64,000 nucleotides of DNA from Oasisia sp. SBJ-2009. Lineage: Eukaryota > Annelida > Polychaeta > Sabellida > Siboglinidae. The notes beneath the pieces were generated by a model. It was not told the origin of the DNA. It made no database searches and was given only the letters and a program-made list of their open reading frames with translations. A program made the position numbers and the translations under genes. Below, piece after piece: positions 24,401 to 36,561 of this stretch (position 1 is its first letter; each line of letters starts with the position of its first letter). The DNA lies in assembly GCA_964017155.1 (NCBI GenBank), contig OZ024856.1, positions 436,501 to 500,500 of the forward strand, read 5' to 3'.

Positions 24401-27282
24401 ATACCCGCAAGATGATTATAATTGAATGAATTAATTTAATCAAGTATCAAATGTTGGCAAAAATACTGATATAATAGCAACATTGAGGTGGGTCCGACTT
24501 GTATATAAGTGCCAAATAGTGAAATACTGAAAACAATTGAGAATATACGTGCTTTTATGAGAGAGTGCGCGTGAAGGTACGGGCCCGCAAGTGTTGGCAC
24601 TTATGTACAAGTCGGGCCCACCTCAATTTTGGTATAATAACTGTATCTTTGCCAACATTTGATACTTGATTTTGTTAATTCAATCAATTATATTCATCTT
24701 GCGCATATTTATGTTTTATATACAGCGCGTCTTAGCAGACTTTTGAGGTCGAAAAGACAGCGCGGTCGGCATAAACAAACTGTTTATCGCTTATTTCATA
24801 TGCTCAGCTCAGTAACATGCACCGCTCCGCTTGCGACTGGCACAAATCGCGCTGTCTTTTCGACCTGAAAAGTTTGCCAAGACGCGCTGTTTACAAAACA
24901 TAAATACCCGCAAGATGATTATAATTGAATGAATTAATTTAATCAAGTATCAAATGTTGGCAAAAATACTGATATAATAGCAACATTGAGGTGGGTCCTA
25001 CTTGTACATAAGTGCCAAATAGTGAAATACTGAAAACAAATTGAGAGTATACGTGCTTTTATGAGAGAGTGCGCGTGAAGGTACGCGCCCGCAAGTGTAG
25101 GCATTGATGTACAAGTCGGGCCCACCTCAATTTTGCTATTATAACTGTATCTTTGCCAACATTTGATACTTGATTTTGTTACTTCAATCAATTATAATCA
25201 TCTTGCGCATATTAATGTTTTATATACAGCGCATCTTAGCAGACTTTTGAGGTCGAAAAGACAGCGGGGTCGGCATAAAAAAACTGTTTATCGCTCATTT
25301 CATATGCACAGCGCAGTAACATGCACCGCTGCGCTTGCGACTGGCACAAATCGCGCTATCTTTTCGACCTCAAAAGTTTGCCAAGACGCGATGTTTATAA
25401 AACATAAATACGCGCAAGATGATTATAATTGAATGAATTAATTTAATCAAGTATCAAATGTTGGCAAAAATACTGATATAATAGCAACATTGAGATGGGT
25501 CCGACTTGTACATAAGTGCCAAATAGTGAAATAGTGACCGCTGCGCTTGCGACTGGCACAAATCGCGCTGTCTTTTCGACCTCAAAAGTTTGCCAAGACG
25601 CGCTGTTTATAAAACATAAATACGCGCAAGATGATTATAATTGAATGAATTAATTTAATCAAGTATCAAATGTTGGCAAAAAATAGTGATATAATAGCAA
25701 TATTGAGGTGGGTCCGACTTGTACATAAATGCCAAATAGTGACCGCTGCGCTTGCGACTGGCACAAATCGCGCTGTCTTTTCGACCTCAAAAGTTTGCCA
25801 AGACGCGCTGTTTATAAAACATAAATACGCGCAAGATGATTATAATTGAATGAATTAATTTAATAAAGTATCAAATGTTGGCAAAAATACAGATATAATA
25901 GCAACAATGAGGTGGGTCCGACTTGTACATAAGTGCCAAATAGTGAAATACTGAAAACAAATTGAGAGTATACGTGCTTTTATGAGAGAGTGCGCGTGAA
26001 GGTACGCGCCCGCAAGTGTAGGCATTTATGTACAAGTCGGGCCCACCTCAATGTTGGTATTATAACTGTATATTTGCCAACATTTGATACTTGGTTTTGT
26101 TAATTCTATCAATTATAATCATCTTGCGCATATTTATGTTTTATATACAGCGCGTCTTAGCAGACTTTTGAGGTCCAAAAGACAGCGCGGTCGGCATAAA
26201 CAAACTGTTTATCGCTCATTTCATATGCTCAGCGCAGTAACATGCACCGCTGCGCTTGCGACTGGCACAAATCGCGCTGTCTTTTCGACCTCAAACGTTT
26301 GCCAAGACGCGCTGTTTATAAAACATAAATACGCGCAAGATGATTATAATGGAATGAATTAATTTAATCAAGTATCAAATGTTGGCCAAAATATTGATAT
26401 AATAGCAACATTGAGGTGGGTCCGACTTGTACATAAGTGCCAAATAGTGAAATACTGAAAACAAATTGAGAGTATACGTGCTTTTATGAGAGAGTGCGCG
26501 TGAAGGTACGCGCCCGCAAGTGTAGGCACTTATGTACAAGTCGGGCCCACCTCAATTTTGGTATAATAACTGTATCTTTGCCAACATTTGATACTTGATT
26601 TTGTTAATTCAATCAATTATATTCATCTTGCGCATATTTATGTTTTATATACAGCGCGTCTTAGCAGACTTTTGAGGTCGAAAAGACAGCGCGGTCGGCA
26701 TAAACAAACTGTTTATCGCTTATTTCATATGCTCAGCTCAGTAACATGCACCGCTCCGCTTGCGACTGGCACAAATCGCGCTGCCTTTTCGACCTGAAAA
26801 GTTTGCCAAGACGCGCTGTTTACAAAACATAAATACCCGCAAGATGATTATAATTGAATGAATTAATTTAATCAAGTATCAAATGTTGGCAAAAATACTG
26901 ATATAATGGCAACATTGAGGTGGGTCCTACTTGTACATAAGTGCCAAATAGTGAAATACTGAAAACAAATTGAGAGTATACGTGCTTTTATGAGAGAGTA
27001 CGCGTGAAGGTACGCGCCCGCAAGTGTAGGCATTGATGTACAAGTCGGGCCCACCTCAATTTTGCTATTATAACTGTATCTTTGCCAACATTTGATACTT
27101 GATTTTGTTAATTCAATCAATTATAATCATCTTGCGCATATTAATGTTTTATATACAGCGCATCTTAGCAGACTTTTGAGGTCGAAAAGACAGCGGGGTC
27201 GGCATAAAAAAAACTGTTTATCGCTCATTTCATATGCACAGCGCAGTAACATGCACCGCTGCGCTTGCGACTGGCACAAATC
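21490..27282 (+). repeat. HOR-5794, copy 3
   Basis: Same order again (G 21490, D 21994, s 22498, D 22709, N 23213, sss, D 24345, N 24849, ss, G 25770, D 26274, N 26778). It is 1 bp shorter because the A-run of the N monomer near 23640 has 7 A where copies 1 and 2 have 8 (about 12050 and 17848). The copy ends at the last N. The next arm begins CGCTATC rather than CGCTGTC, and the array continues with the 1930-bp pattern. Confidence 0.9.
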
Positions 27283-27699
27283 GCGCTATCTTTTCGACCT
27301 CAAAAGTTTGCCAAGACGCGATGTTTATAAAACATAAATACGCGCAAGATGATTATAATTGAATGAATTAATTTAATCAAGTATCAAATGTTGGCAAAAA
27401 TACTGATATAATAGCAACATTGAGGTGGGTCCGACTTGTACATAAGTGCCAAATAGTGAAATAGTGACCGCTGCGCTTGCGACTGGCACAAATCGCGCTG
27501 TCTTTTCGACCTCAAAAGTTTGCCAAGACGCGCTGTTTATAAAACATAAATACGCGCAAGATGATTATAATTGAATGAATTAATTTAATCAAGTATCAAA
27601 TGTTGGCAAAAAATAGTGATATAATAGCAACATTGAGGTGGGTCCGACTTGTACATAAATGCCAAATAGTGACCGCTGCGCTTGCGACTGGCACAAATC
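25770..27699 (+). repeat. 1930-bp unit G-D-N-s-s, overlapping the end of HOR-5794 copy 3
   Basis: G 25770, D 26274, N 26778, two short monomers 27283-27699 (212 and 205 bp). The G-D-N part belongs to the 5794-bp unit, while the whole has the plan of the following 1930-bp units. It therefore bridges the two HOR families and points to the source of the second. It still carries GAGAGTACGCG in N and ATAATGGCAAC, which later units lack, and its G arm A is the s211-type hybrid. Confidence 0.82.
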
Positions 27700-30600
27700 G
27701 CGCTGTCTTTTCGACCTCAAAAGTTTGCCAAGACGCGCTGTTTATAAAACATAAATACGCGCAAGATGATTATAATGGAATGAATTAATTTAATCAAGTA
27801 TCAAATGTTGGCAAAAATATTGATATAATAGCAACATTGAGGTGGGTCCGACTTGTACATAAGTGCCAAATAGTGAAATACTGAAAACAAATTGAGAGTA
27901 TACGTGCTTTTATGAGAGAGTGCGCGTGAAGGTACGCGCCCGCAAGTGTAGGCATTTATGTACAAGTCGGGCCCACCTCAATGTTGGTATTATAACTGTA
28001 TATTTGCCAACATTTGATACTTGGTTTTGTTAATTCTATCAATTATAATCATCTTGCGCATATTTATGTTTTATATACAGCGCGTCTTAGCAGACTTTTG
28101 AGGTCCAAAAGACAGCGCGGTCGGCATAAACAAACTGTTTATCGCTCATTTCATATGCTCAGCGCAGTAACATGCACCGCTGCGCTTGCGACTGGCACAA
28201 ATCGCGCTGTCTTTTCGACCTCAAACGTTTGCCAAGACGCGCTGTTTATAAAACATAAATACGCGCAAGATGATTATAATGGAATGAATTAATTTAATCA
28301 AGTATCAAATGTTGGCCAAAATATTGATATAATAGCAACATTGAGGTGGGTCCGACTTGTACATAAGTGCCAAATAGTGAAATACTGAAAACAAATTGAG
28401 AGTATACGTGCTTTTATGAGAGAGTGCGCGTGAAGGTACGCGCCCGCAAGTGTAGGCACTTATGTACAAGTCGGGCCCACCTCAATTTTGGTATAATAAC
28501 TGTATCTTTGCCAACATTTGATACTTGATTTTGTTAATTCAATCAATTATATTCATCTTGCGCATATTTATGTTTTATATACAGCGCGTCTTAGCAGACT
28601 TTTGAGGTCGAAAAGACAGCGCGGTCGGCATAAACAAACTGTTTATCGCTTATTTCATATGCTCAGCTCAGTAACATGCACCGCTCCGCTTGCGACTGGC
28701 ACAAATCGCGCTGTCTTTTCGACCTGAAAAGTTTGCCAAGACGCGCTGTTTACAAAACATAAATACCCGCAAGATGATTATAATTGAATGAATTAATTTA
28801 ATCAAGTATCAAATGTTGGCAAAAATACTGATATAATAGCAACATTGAGGTGGGTCCTACTTGTACATAAGTGCCAAATAGTGAAATACTGAAAACAAAT
28901 TGAGAGTATACGTGCTTTTATGAGAGAGTGCGCGTGAAGGTACGCGCCCGCAAGTGTAGGCATTGATGTACAAGTCGGGCCCACCTCAATTTTGCTATTA
29001 TAACTGTATCTTTGCCAACATTTGATACTTGATTTTGTTAATTCAATCAATTATAATCATCTTACGCATATTAATGTTTTATATACAGCGCATCTTAGCA
29101 GACTTTTGAGGTCGAAAAGACAGCGGGGTCGGCATAAAAAAACTGTTTATCGCTCATTTCATATGCACAGCGCAGTAACATGCACCGCTGCGCTTGCGAC
29201 TGGCACAAATCGCGCTATCTTTTCGACCTCAAAAGTTTGCCAAGACGCGATGTTTATAAAACATAAATACGCGCAAGATGATTATAATTGAATGAATTAA
29301 TTTAATCAAGTATCAAATGTTGGCAAAAATACTGATATAATAGCAACATTGAGATGGGTCCGACTTGTACATAAGTGCCAAATAGTGAAATAGTGACCGC
29401 TGCGCTTGCGACTGGCACAAATCGCGCTGTCTTTTCGACCTCAAAAGTTTGCCAAGACGCGCTGTTTATAAAACATAAATACGCGCAAGATGATTATAAT
29501 TGAATGAATTAATTTAATCAAGTATCAAATGTTGGCAAAAAATAGTGATATAATAGCAACATTGAGGTGGGTCAGACTTGTACATAAATGCCAAATAGTG
29601 ACCGCTGCGCTTGCGACTGGCACAAATCGCGCTGTCTTTTCGACCTCAAAAGTTTGCCAAGACGCGCTGTTTATAAAACATAAATACGCGCAAGATGATT
29701 ATAATGGAATGAATTAATTTAATCAAGTATCAAATGTTGGCAAAAATATTGATATAATAGCAACATTGAGGTGGGTCCGACTTGTACATAAGTGCCAAAT
29801 AGTGAAATACTGAAAACAAATTGAGAGTATACGTGATTTTATGAGAGAGTGCGCGTGAAGGTACGCGCCCGCAAGTGTAGGCATTTATGTACAAGTCGGG
29901 CCCACCTCAATGTTGGTATTATAACTGTATATTTGCCAACATTTGATACTTGGTTTTGTTAATTCTATCAATTATAATCATCTTGCGCATATTTATGTTT
30001 TATATACAGCGCGTCTTAGCAGACTTTTGAGGTCCAAAAGACAGCGCGGTCGGCATAAACAAACTGTTTATCGCTCATTTCATATGCTCAGCGCAGTAAC
30101 ATGCACCGCTGCGCTTGCGACTGGCACAAATCGCGCTGTCTTTTCGACCTCAAACGTTTGCCAAGACGCGCTGTTTATAAAACATAAATACGCGCAAGAT
30201 GATTATAATGGAATGAATTAATTTAATCAAGTATCAAATGTTGGCCAAAATATTGATATAATAGCAACATTGAGGTGGATCCGACTTGTACATAAGTGCC
30301 AAATAGTGAAATACTGAAAACAAATTGAGAGTATACGTGCTTTTATGAGAGAGTGCGCGTGAAGGTACGCGCCCGCAAGTGTAGGCACTTATGTACAAGT
30401 CGGGCCCACCTCAATTTTGGTATAATAACTGTATCTTTGCCAACATTTGATACTTGATTTTGTTAATTCAATCAATTATATTCATCTTGCGCATATTTAT
30501 GTTTTATATACAGCGCGTCTTAGCAGACTTTTGAGGTCGAAAAGACAGCGCGGTCGGCATAAACAAACTGTTTATCGCTTATTTCATATGCTCAGCTCAG

Positions 30601-33600
30601 TAACATGCACCGCTCCGCTTGCGACTGGCACAAATCGCGCTGCCTTTTCGACCTGAAAAGTTTGCCAAGACGCGCTGTTTACAAAACATAAATACCCGCA
30701 AGATGATTATAATTGAATGAATTAATTTAATCAAGTATCAAATGTTGGCAAAAATACTGATATAATAGCAACATTGAGGTGGGTCCTACTTGTACATAAG
30801 TGCCAAATAGTGAAATACTGAAAACAAATTGAGAGTATACGTGCTTTTATGAGAGAGTGCGCGTGAAGGTACGCGCCCGCAAGTGTAGGCATTGATGTAC
30901 AAGTCGGGCCCACCTCAATTTTGCTATTATAACTGTATCTTTGCCAACATTTGATACTTGATTTTGTTAATTCAATCAATTATAATCATCTTGCGCATAT
31001 TAATGTTTTATATACAGCGCATCTTAGCAGACTTTTGAGGTCGAAAAGACAGCGGGGTCGGCATAAAAAAAAACTGTTTATCGCTCATTTCATATGCACA
31101 GCGCAGTAACATGCACCGCTGCGCTTGCGACTGGCACAAATCGCGCTATCTTTTCGACCTCAAAAGTTTGCCAAGACGCGATGTTTATAAAACATAAATA
31201 CGCGCAAGATGATTATAATTGAATGAATTAATTTAATCAAGTATCAAATGTTGGCAAAAATACTGATATAATAGCAACATTGAGGTGGGTCCGACTTGTA
31301 CATAAGTGCCAAATAGTGAAATAGTGACCGCTGCGCTTGCGACTGGCACAAATCGCGCTGTCTTTTCGACCTCAAAAGTTTGCCAAGACGCGCTGTTTAT
31401 AAAACATAAATACGCGCAAGATGATTATAATTGAATGAATTAATTTAATCAAGTATCAAATGTTGGCAAAAAATAGTGATATAATAGCAACATTGAGGTG
31501 GGTCCGACTTGTACATAAATGCCAAATAGTGACCGCTGCGCTTGCGACTGGCACAAATCGCGCTGTCTTTTCGACCTCAAAAGTTTGCCAAGACGCGCTG
31601 TTTATAAAACATAAATACGCGCAAGATGATTATAATGGAATGAATTAATTTAATCAAGTATCAAATGTTGGCAAAAATATTGATATAATAGCAACATTGA
31701 GGTGGGTCCGACTTGTACATAAGTGCCAAATAGTGAAATACTGAAAACAAATTGAGAGTATACGTGCTTTTATGAGAGAGTGCGCGTGAAGGTACGCGCC
31801 CGCAAGTGTAGGCATTTATGTACAAGTCGGGCCCACCTCAATGTTGGTATTATAACTGTATATTTGCCAACATTTGATACTTGGTTTTGTTAATTCTATC
31901 AATTATAATCATCTTGCGCATATTTATGTTTTATATACAGCGCGTCTTAGCAGACTTTTGAGGTCCAAAAGACAGCGCGGTCGGCATAAACAAACTGTTT
32001 ATCGCTCATTTCATATGCTCAGCGCAGTAACATGCACCGCTGCGCTTGCGACTGGCACAAATCGCGCTGTCTTTTCGACCTCAAACGTTTGCCAAGACGC
32101 GCTGTTTATAAAACATAAATACGCGCAAGATGATTATAATGGAATGAATTAATTTAATCAAGTATCAAATGTTGGCCAAAATATTGATATAATAGCAACA
32201 TTGAGGTGGGTCCGACTTGTACATAAGTGCCAAATAGTGAAATACTGAAAACAAATTGAGAGTATACGTGCTTTTATGAGAGAGTGCGCGTGAAGGTACG
32301 CGCCCGCAAGTGTAGGCACTTATGTACAAGTCGGGCCCACCTCAATTTTGGTATAATAACTGTATCTTTGCCAACATTTGATACTTGATTTTGTTAATTC
32401 AATCAATTATATTCATCTTGCGCATATTTATGTTTTATATACAGCGCGTCTTAGCAGACTTTTGAGGTCGAAAAGACAGCGCGGTCGGCATAAACAAACT
32501 GTTTATCGCTTATTTCATATGCTCAGCTCAGTAACATGCACCGCTCCGCTTGCGACTGGCACAAATCGCGCTGCCTTTTCGACCTGAAAAGTTTGCCAAG
32601 ACGCGCTGTTTACAAAACATAAATACCCGCAAGATGATTATAATTGAATGAATTAATTTAATCAAGTATCAAATGTTGGCAAAAATACTGATATAATAGC
32701 AACATTGAGGTGGGTCCTACTTGTACATAAGTGCCAAATAGTGAAATACTGAAAACAAATTGAGAGTATACGTGCTTTTATGAGAGAGTGCGCGTGAAGG
32801 TACGCGCCCGCAAGTGTAGGCATTGATGTACAAGTCGGGCCCACCTCAATTTTGCTATTATAACTGTATCTTTGCCAACATTTGATACTTGATTTTGTTA
32901 ATTCAATCAATTATAATCATCTTGCGCATATTAATGTTTTATATACAGCGCATCTTAGCAGACTTTTGAGGTCGAAAAGACAGCGGGGTCGGCATAAAAA
33001 AAACTGTTTATCGCTCATTTCATATGCACAGCGCAGTAACATGCACCGCTGCGCTTGCGACTGGCACAAATCGCGCTATCTTTTCGACCTCAAAAGTTTG
33101 CCAAGACGCGATGTTTATAAAACATAAATACGCGCAAGATGATTATAATTGAATGAATTAATTTAATCAAGTATCAAATGTTGGCAAAAATACTGATATA
33201 ATAGCAACATTGAGGTGGGTCCGACTTGTACATAAGTGCCAAATAGTGAAATAGTGACCGCTGCGCTTGCGACTGGCACAAATCGCGCTGTCTTTTCGAC
33301 CTCAAAAGTTTGCCAAGACGCGCTGTTTATAAAACATAAATACGCGCAAGATGATTATAATTGAATGAGTTAATTTAATCAAGTATCAAATGTTGGCAAA
33401 AAATAGTGATATAATAGCAACATTGAGGTGGGTCCGACTTGTACATAAATGCCAAATAGTGACCGCTGCGCTTGCGACTGGCACAAATCGCGCTGTCTTT
33501 TCGACCTCAAAAGTTTGCCAAGACGCGCTGTTTATAAAACATAAATACGCGCAAGATGATTATAATGGAATGAATTAATTTAATCAAGTATCAAATGTTG

Positions 33601-35427
33601 GCAAAAATATTGATATAATAGCAACATTGAGGTGGGTCCGACTTGTACATAAGTGCCAAATAGTGAAATACTGAAAACAAATTGAGAGTATACGTGCTTT
33701 TATGAGAGAGTGCGCGTGAAGGTACGCGCCCGCAAGTGTAGGCATTTATGTACAAGTCGGGCCCACCTCAATGTTGGTATTATAACTGTATATTTGCCAA
33801 CATTTGATACTTGGTTTTGTTAATTCTATCAATTATAATCATCTTGCGCATATTTATGTTTTATATACAGCGCGTCTTAGCAGACTTTTGAGGTCCAAAA
33901 GACAGCGCGGTCGGCATAAACAAACTGTTTATCGCTCATTTCATATGCTCAGCGCAGTAACATGCACCGCTGCGCTTGCGACTGGCACAAATCGCGCTGT
34001 CTTTTCGACCTCAAACGTTTGCCAAGACGCGCTGTTTATAAAACATAAATACGCGCAAGATGATTATAATGGAATGAATTAATTTAATCAAGTATCAAAT
34101 GTTGGCCAAAATATTGATATAATAGCAACATTGAGGTGGGTCCGACTTGTACATAAGTGCCAAATAGTGAAATACTGAAAACAAATTGAGAGTATACGTG
34201 CTTTTATGAGAGAGTGCGCGTGAAGGTACGCGCCCGCAAGTGTTGGCACTTATGTACAAGTCGGGCCCACCTCAATTTTGGTATAATAACTGTATCTTTG
34301 CCAACATTTGATACTTGATTTTGTTAATTCAATCAATTATATTCATCTTGCGCATATTTATGTTTTATATACAGCGCGTCTTAGCAGACTTTTGAGGTCG
34401 AAAAGACAGCGCGGTCGGCATAAACAAACTGTTTATCGCTTATTTCATATGCTCAGCTCAGTAACATGCACCGCTCCGCTTGCGACTGGCACAAATCGCG
34501 CTGCCTTTTCGACCTGAAAAGTTTGCCAAGACGCGCTGTTTACAAAACATAAATACCCGCAAGATGATTATAATTGAATGAATTAATTTAATCAAGTATC
34601 AAATGTTGGCAAAAATACTGATATAATAGCAACATTGAGGTGGGTCCTACTTGTACATAAGTGCCAAATAGTGAAATACTGAAAACAAATTGAGAGTATA
34701 CGTGCTTTTATGAGAGAGTGCGCGTGAAGGTACGCGCCCGCAAGTGTAGGCATTGATGTACAAGTCGGGCCCACCTCAATTTTGCTATTATAACTGTATC
34801 TTTGCCAACATTTGATACTTGATTTTGTTAATTCAATCAATTATAATCATCTTGCGCATATTAATGTTTTATATACAGCGCATCTTAGCAGACTTTTGAG
34901 GTCGAAAAGACAGCGGGGTCGGCATAAAAAAAACTGTTTATCGCTCATTTCATATGCACAGCGCAGTAACATGCACCGCTGCGCTTGCGACTGGCACAAA
35001 TCGCGCTATCTTTTCGACCTCAAAAGTTTGCCAAGACGCGATGTTTATAAAACATAAATACGCGCAAGATGATTATAATTGAATGAATTAATTTAATCAA
35101 GTATCAAATGTTGGCAAAAATACTGATATAATAGCAACATTGAGGTGGGTCCGACTTGTACATAAGTGCCAAATAGTGAAATAGTGACCGCTGCGCTTGC
35201 GACTGGCACAAATCGCGCTGTCTTTTCGACCTCAAAAGTTTGCCAAGACGCGCTGTTTATAAAACATAAATACGCGCAAGATGATTATAATTGAATGAGT
35301 TAATTTAATCAAGTATCAAATGTTGGCAAAAAATAGTGATATAATAGCAACATTGAGGTGGGTCTGACTTGTACATAAATGCCAAATAGTGAAATAGTGA
35401 CCGCTGCGCTTGCGACTGGCACAAATC
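27700..35427 (+). repeat. Four tandem 1930-bp units (G-D-N-s-s)
   Basis: Units at 27700-29628 (1929), 29629-31559 (1931), 31560-33489 (1930) and 33490-35427 (1938 bp). Each is G, D, N, a 212-bp short and a second short of 205 bp (213 in the fourth, which also reads GGGTCTGACTTG). Small differences: N has 7, 9, 8 and 8 A in the A-run; unit 1's D has CTGTCTTTTCGACCTG while units 2-4 have CTGCC; unit 1's s reads GAGATGGGTCC; the first short reads GAATGAGTTAA from unit 3 onward; unit 2 has GTGGATCCG near 30276. Confidence 0.88.
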
Positions 35428-36561
35428 GCGCTGTCTTTTCGACCTCAAAAGTTTGCCAAGACGCGCTGTTTATAAAACATAAATACGCGCAAGATGATTA
35501 TAATGGAATGAATTAATTTAATCAAGTATCAAATGTTGGCTAAAATATTGATATAATAGCAACATTGAGGTGGGTCCGACTTGTACATAAGTGCCAAATA
35601 GTGAAATACTGAAAACAAATTGAGAGTATACGTGCTTTTATGAGAGAGTGCGCGTGAAGGTACGCGCCCGCAAGTGTAGGCATTTATGTACAAGTCGGGC
35701 CCACCTCAATGTTGGTATTATAACTGTATATTTGCCAACATTTGATACTTGGTTTTGTTAATTCTATCAATTATAATCATCTTGCGCATATTTATGTTTT
35801 ATATACAGCGCGTCTTAGCAGACTTTTGAGGTCCAAAAGACAGCGCGGTCGGCATAAACAAACTGTTTATCGCTCATTTCATATGCTCAGCGCAGTAACA
35901 TGCACCGCTGCGCTTGCGACTGGCACAAATCGCGCTGTCTTTTCGACCTCAAACGTTTGCCAAGACGCGCTGTTTATAAAACATAAATACGCGCAAGATG
36001 ATTATAATGGAATGAATTAATTTAATCAAGTATCAAATGTTGGCAAAAAATAGTGATATAATAGCAACATTGAGGTGGGTCCGACTTGTACATAAATGCC
36101 AAATAGTGAAATAGTGACCGCTGCGCTTGCGACTGGCACAAATCGCGCTGTCTTTTCGACCTCAAAAGTTTGCCAAGACGCGCTGTTTATAAAACATAAA
36201 TACGCGCAAGATGATTATAATTGAATGAATTAATTTAATCAAGTATCAAATGTTGGCAAAAATACTGATATAATAGCAACATTGAGGTGGGTCCGACTTG
36301 TACATAAGTGCCAAATAGTGAAATAGTGACCGCTGCGCTTGCGACTGGCACAAATCGCGCTGTCTTTTCGACCTCAAAAGTTTGCCAAGACGCGCTGTTT
36401 ATAAAACATAAATACGCGCAAGATGATTATAATTGAATGAATTAATTTAATCAAGTATCAAATGTTGGCAAAAAATAGTGATATAATAGCAACATTGAGG
36501 TGGGTCCGACTTGTACATAAATGCCAAATAGTGACCGCTGCGCTTGCGACTGGCACAAATC
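35428..36561 (+). repeat. Collapsed unit G-s-s-s (1134 bp)
   Basis: G 35428-35931 then three shorts (213, 212 and 205 bp). Compared with the 7437-bp HOR, which at the same place has G-s, G-D-N-s-s, N-s-s, this looks like G-s joined directly to the last s-s. The missing length (5507 - 3072 = 2435 bp) equals one 1930-bp unit plus one 505-bp N monomer, so the junction is exactly in register. Confidence 0.78.

Noticed and set aside
30277..30282. Isolated GGATCC created by GTGGATCCG in one monomer
   Set aside because: A single substitution in one copy of arm A; no structural meaning beyond a private marker.
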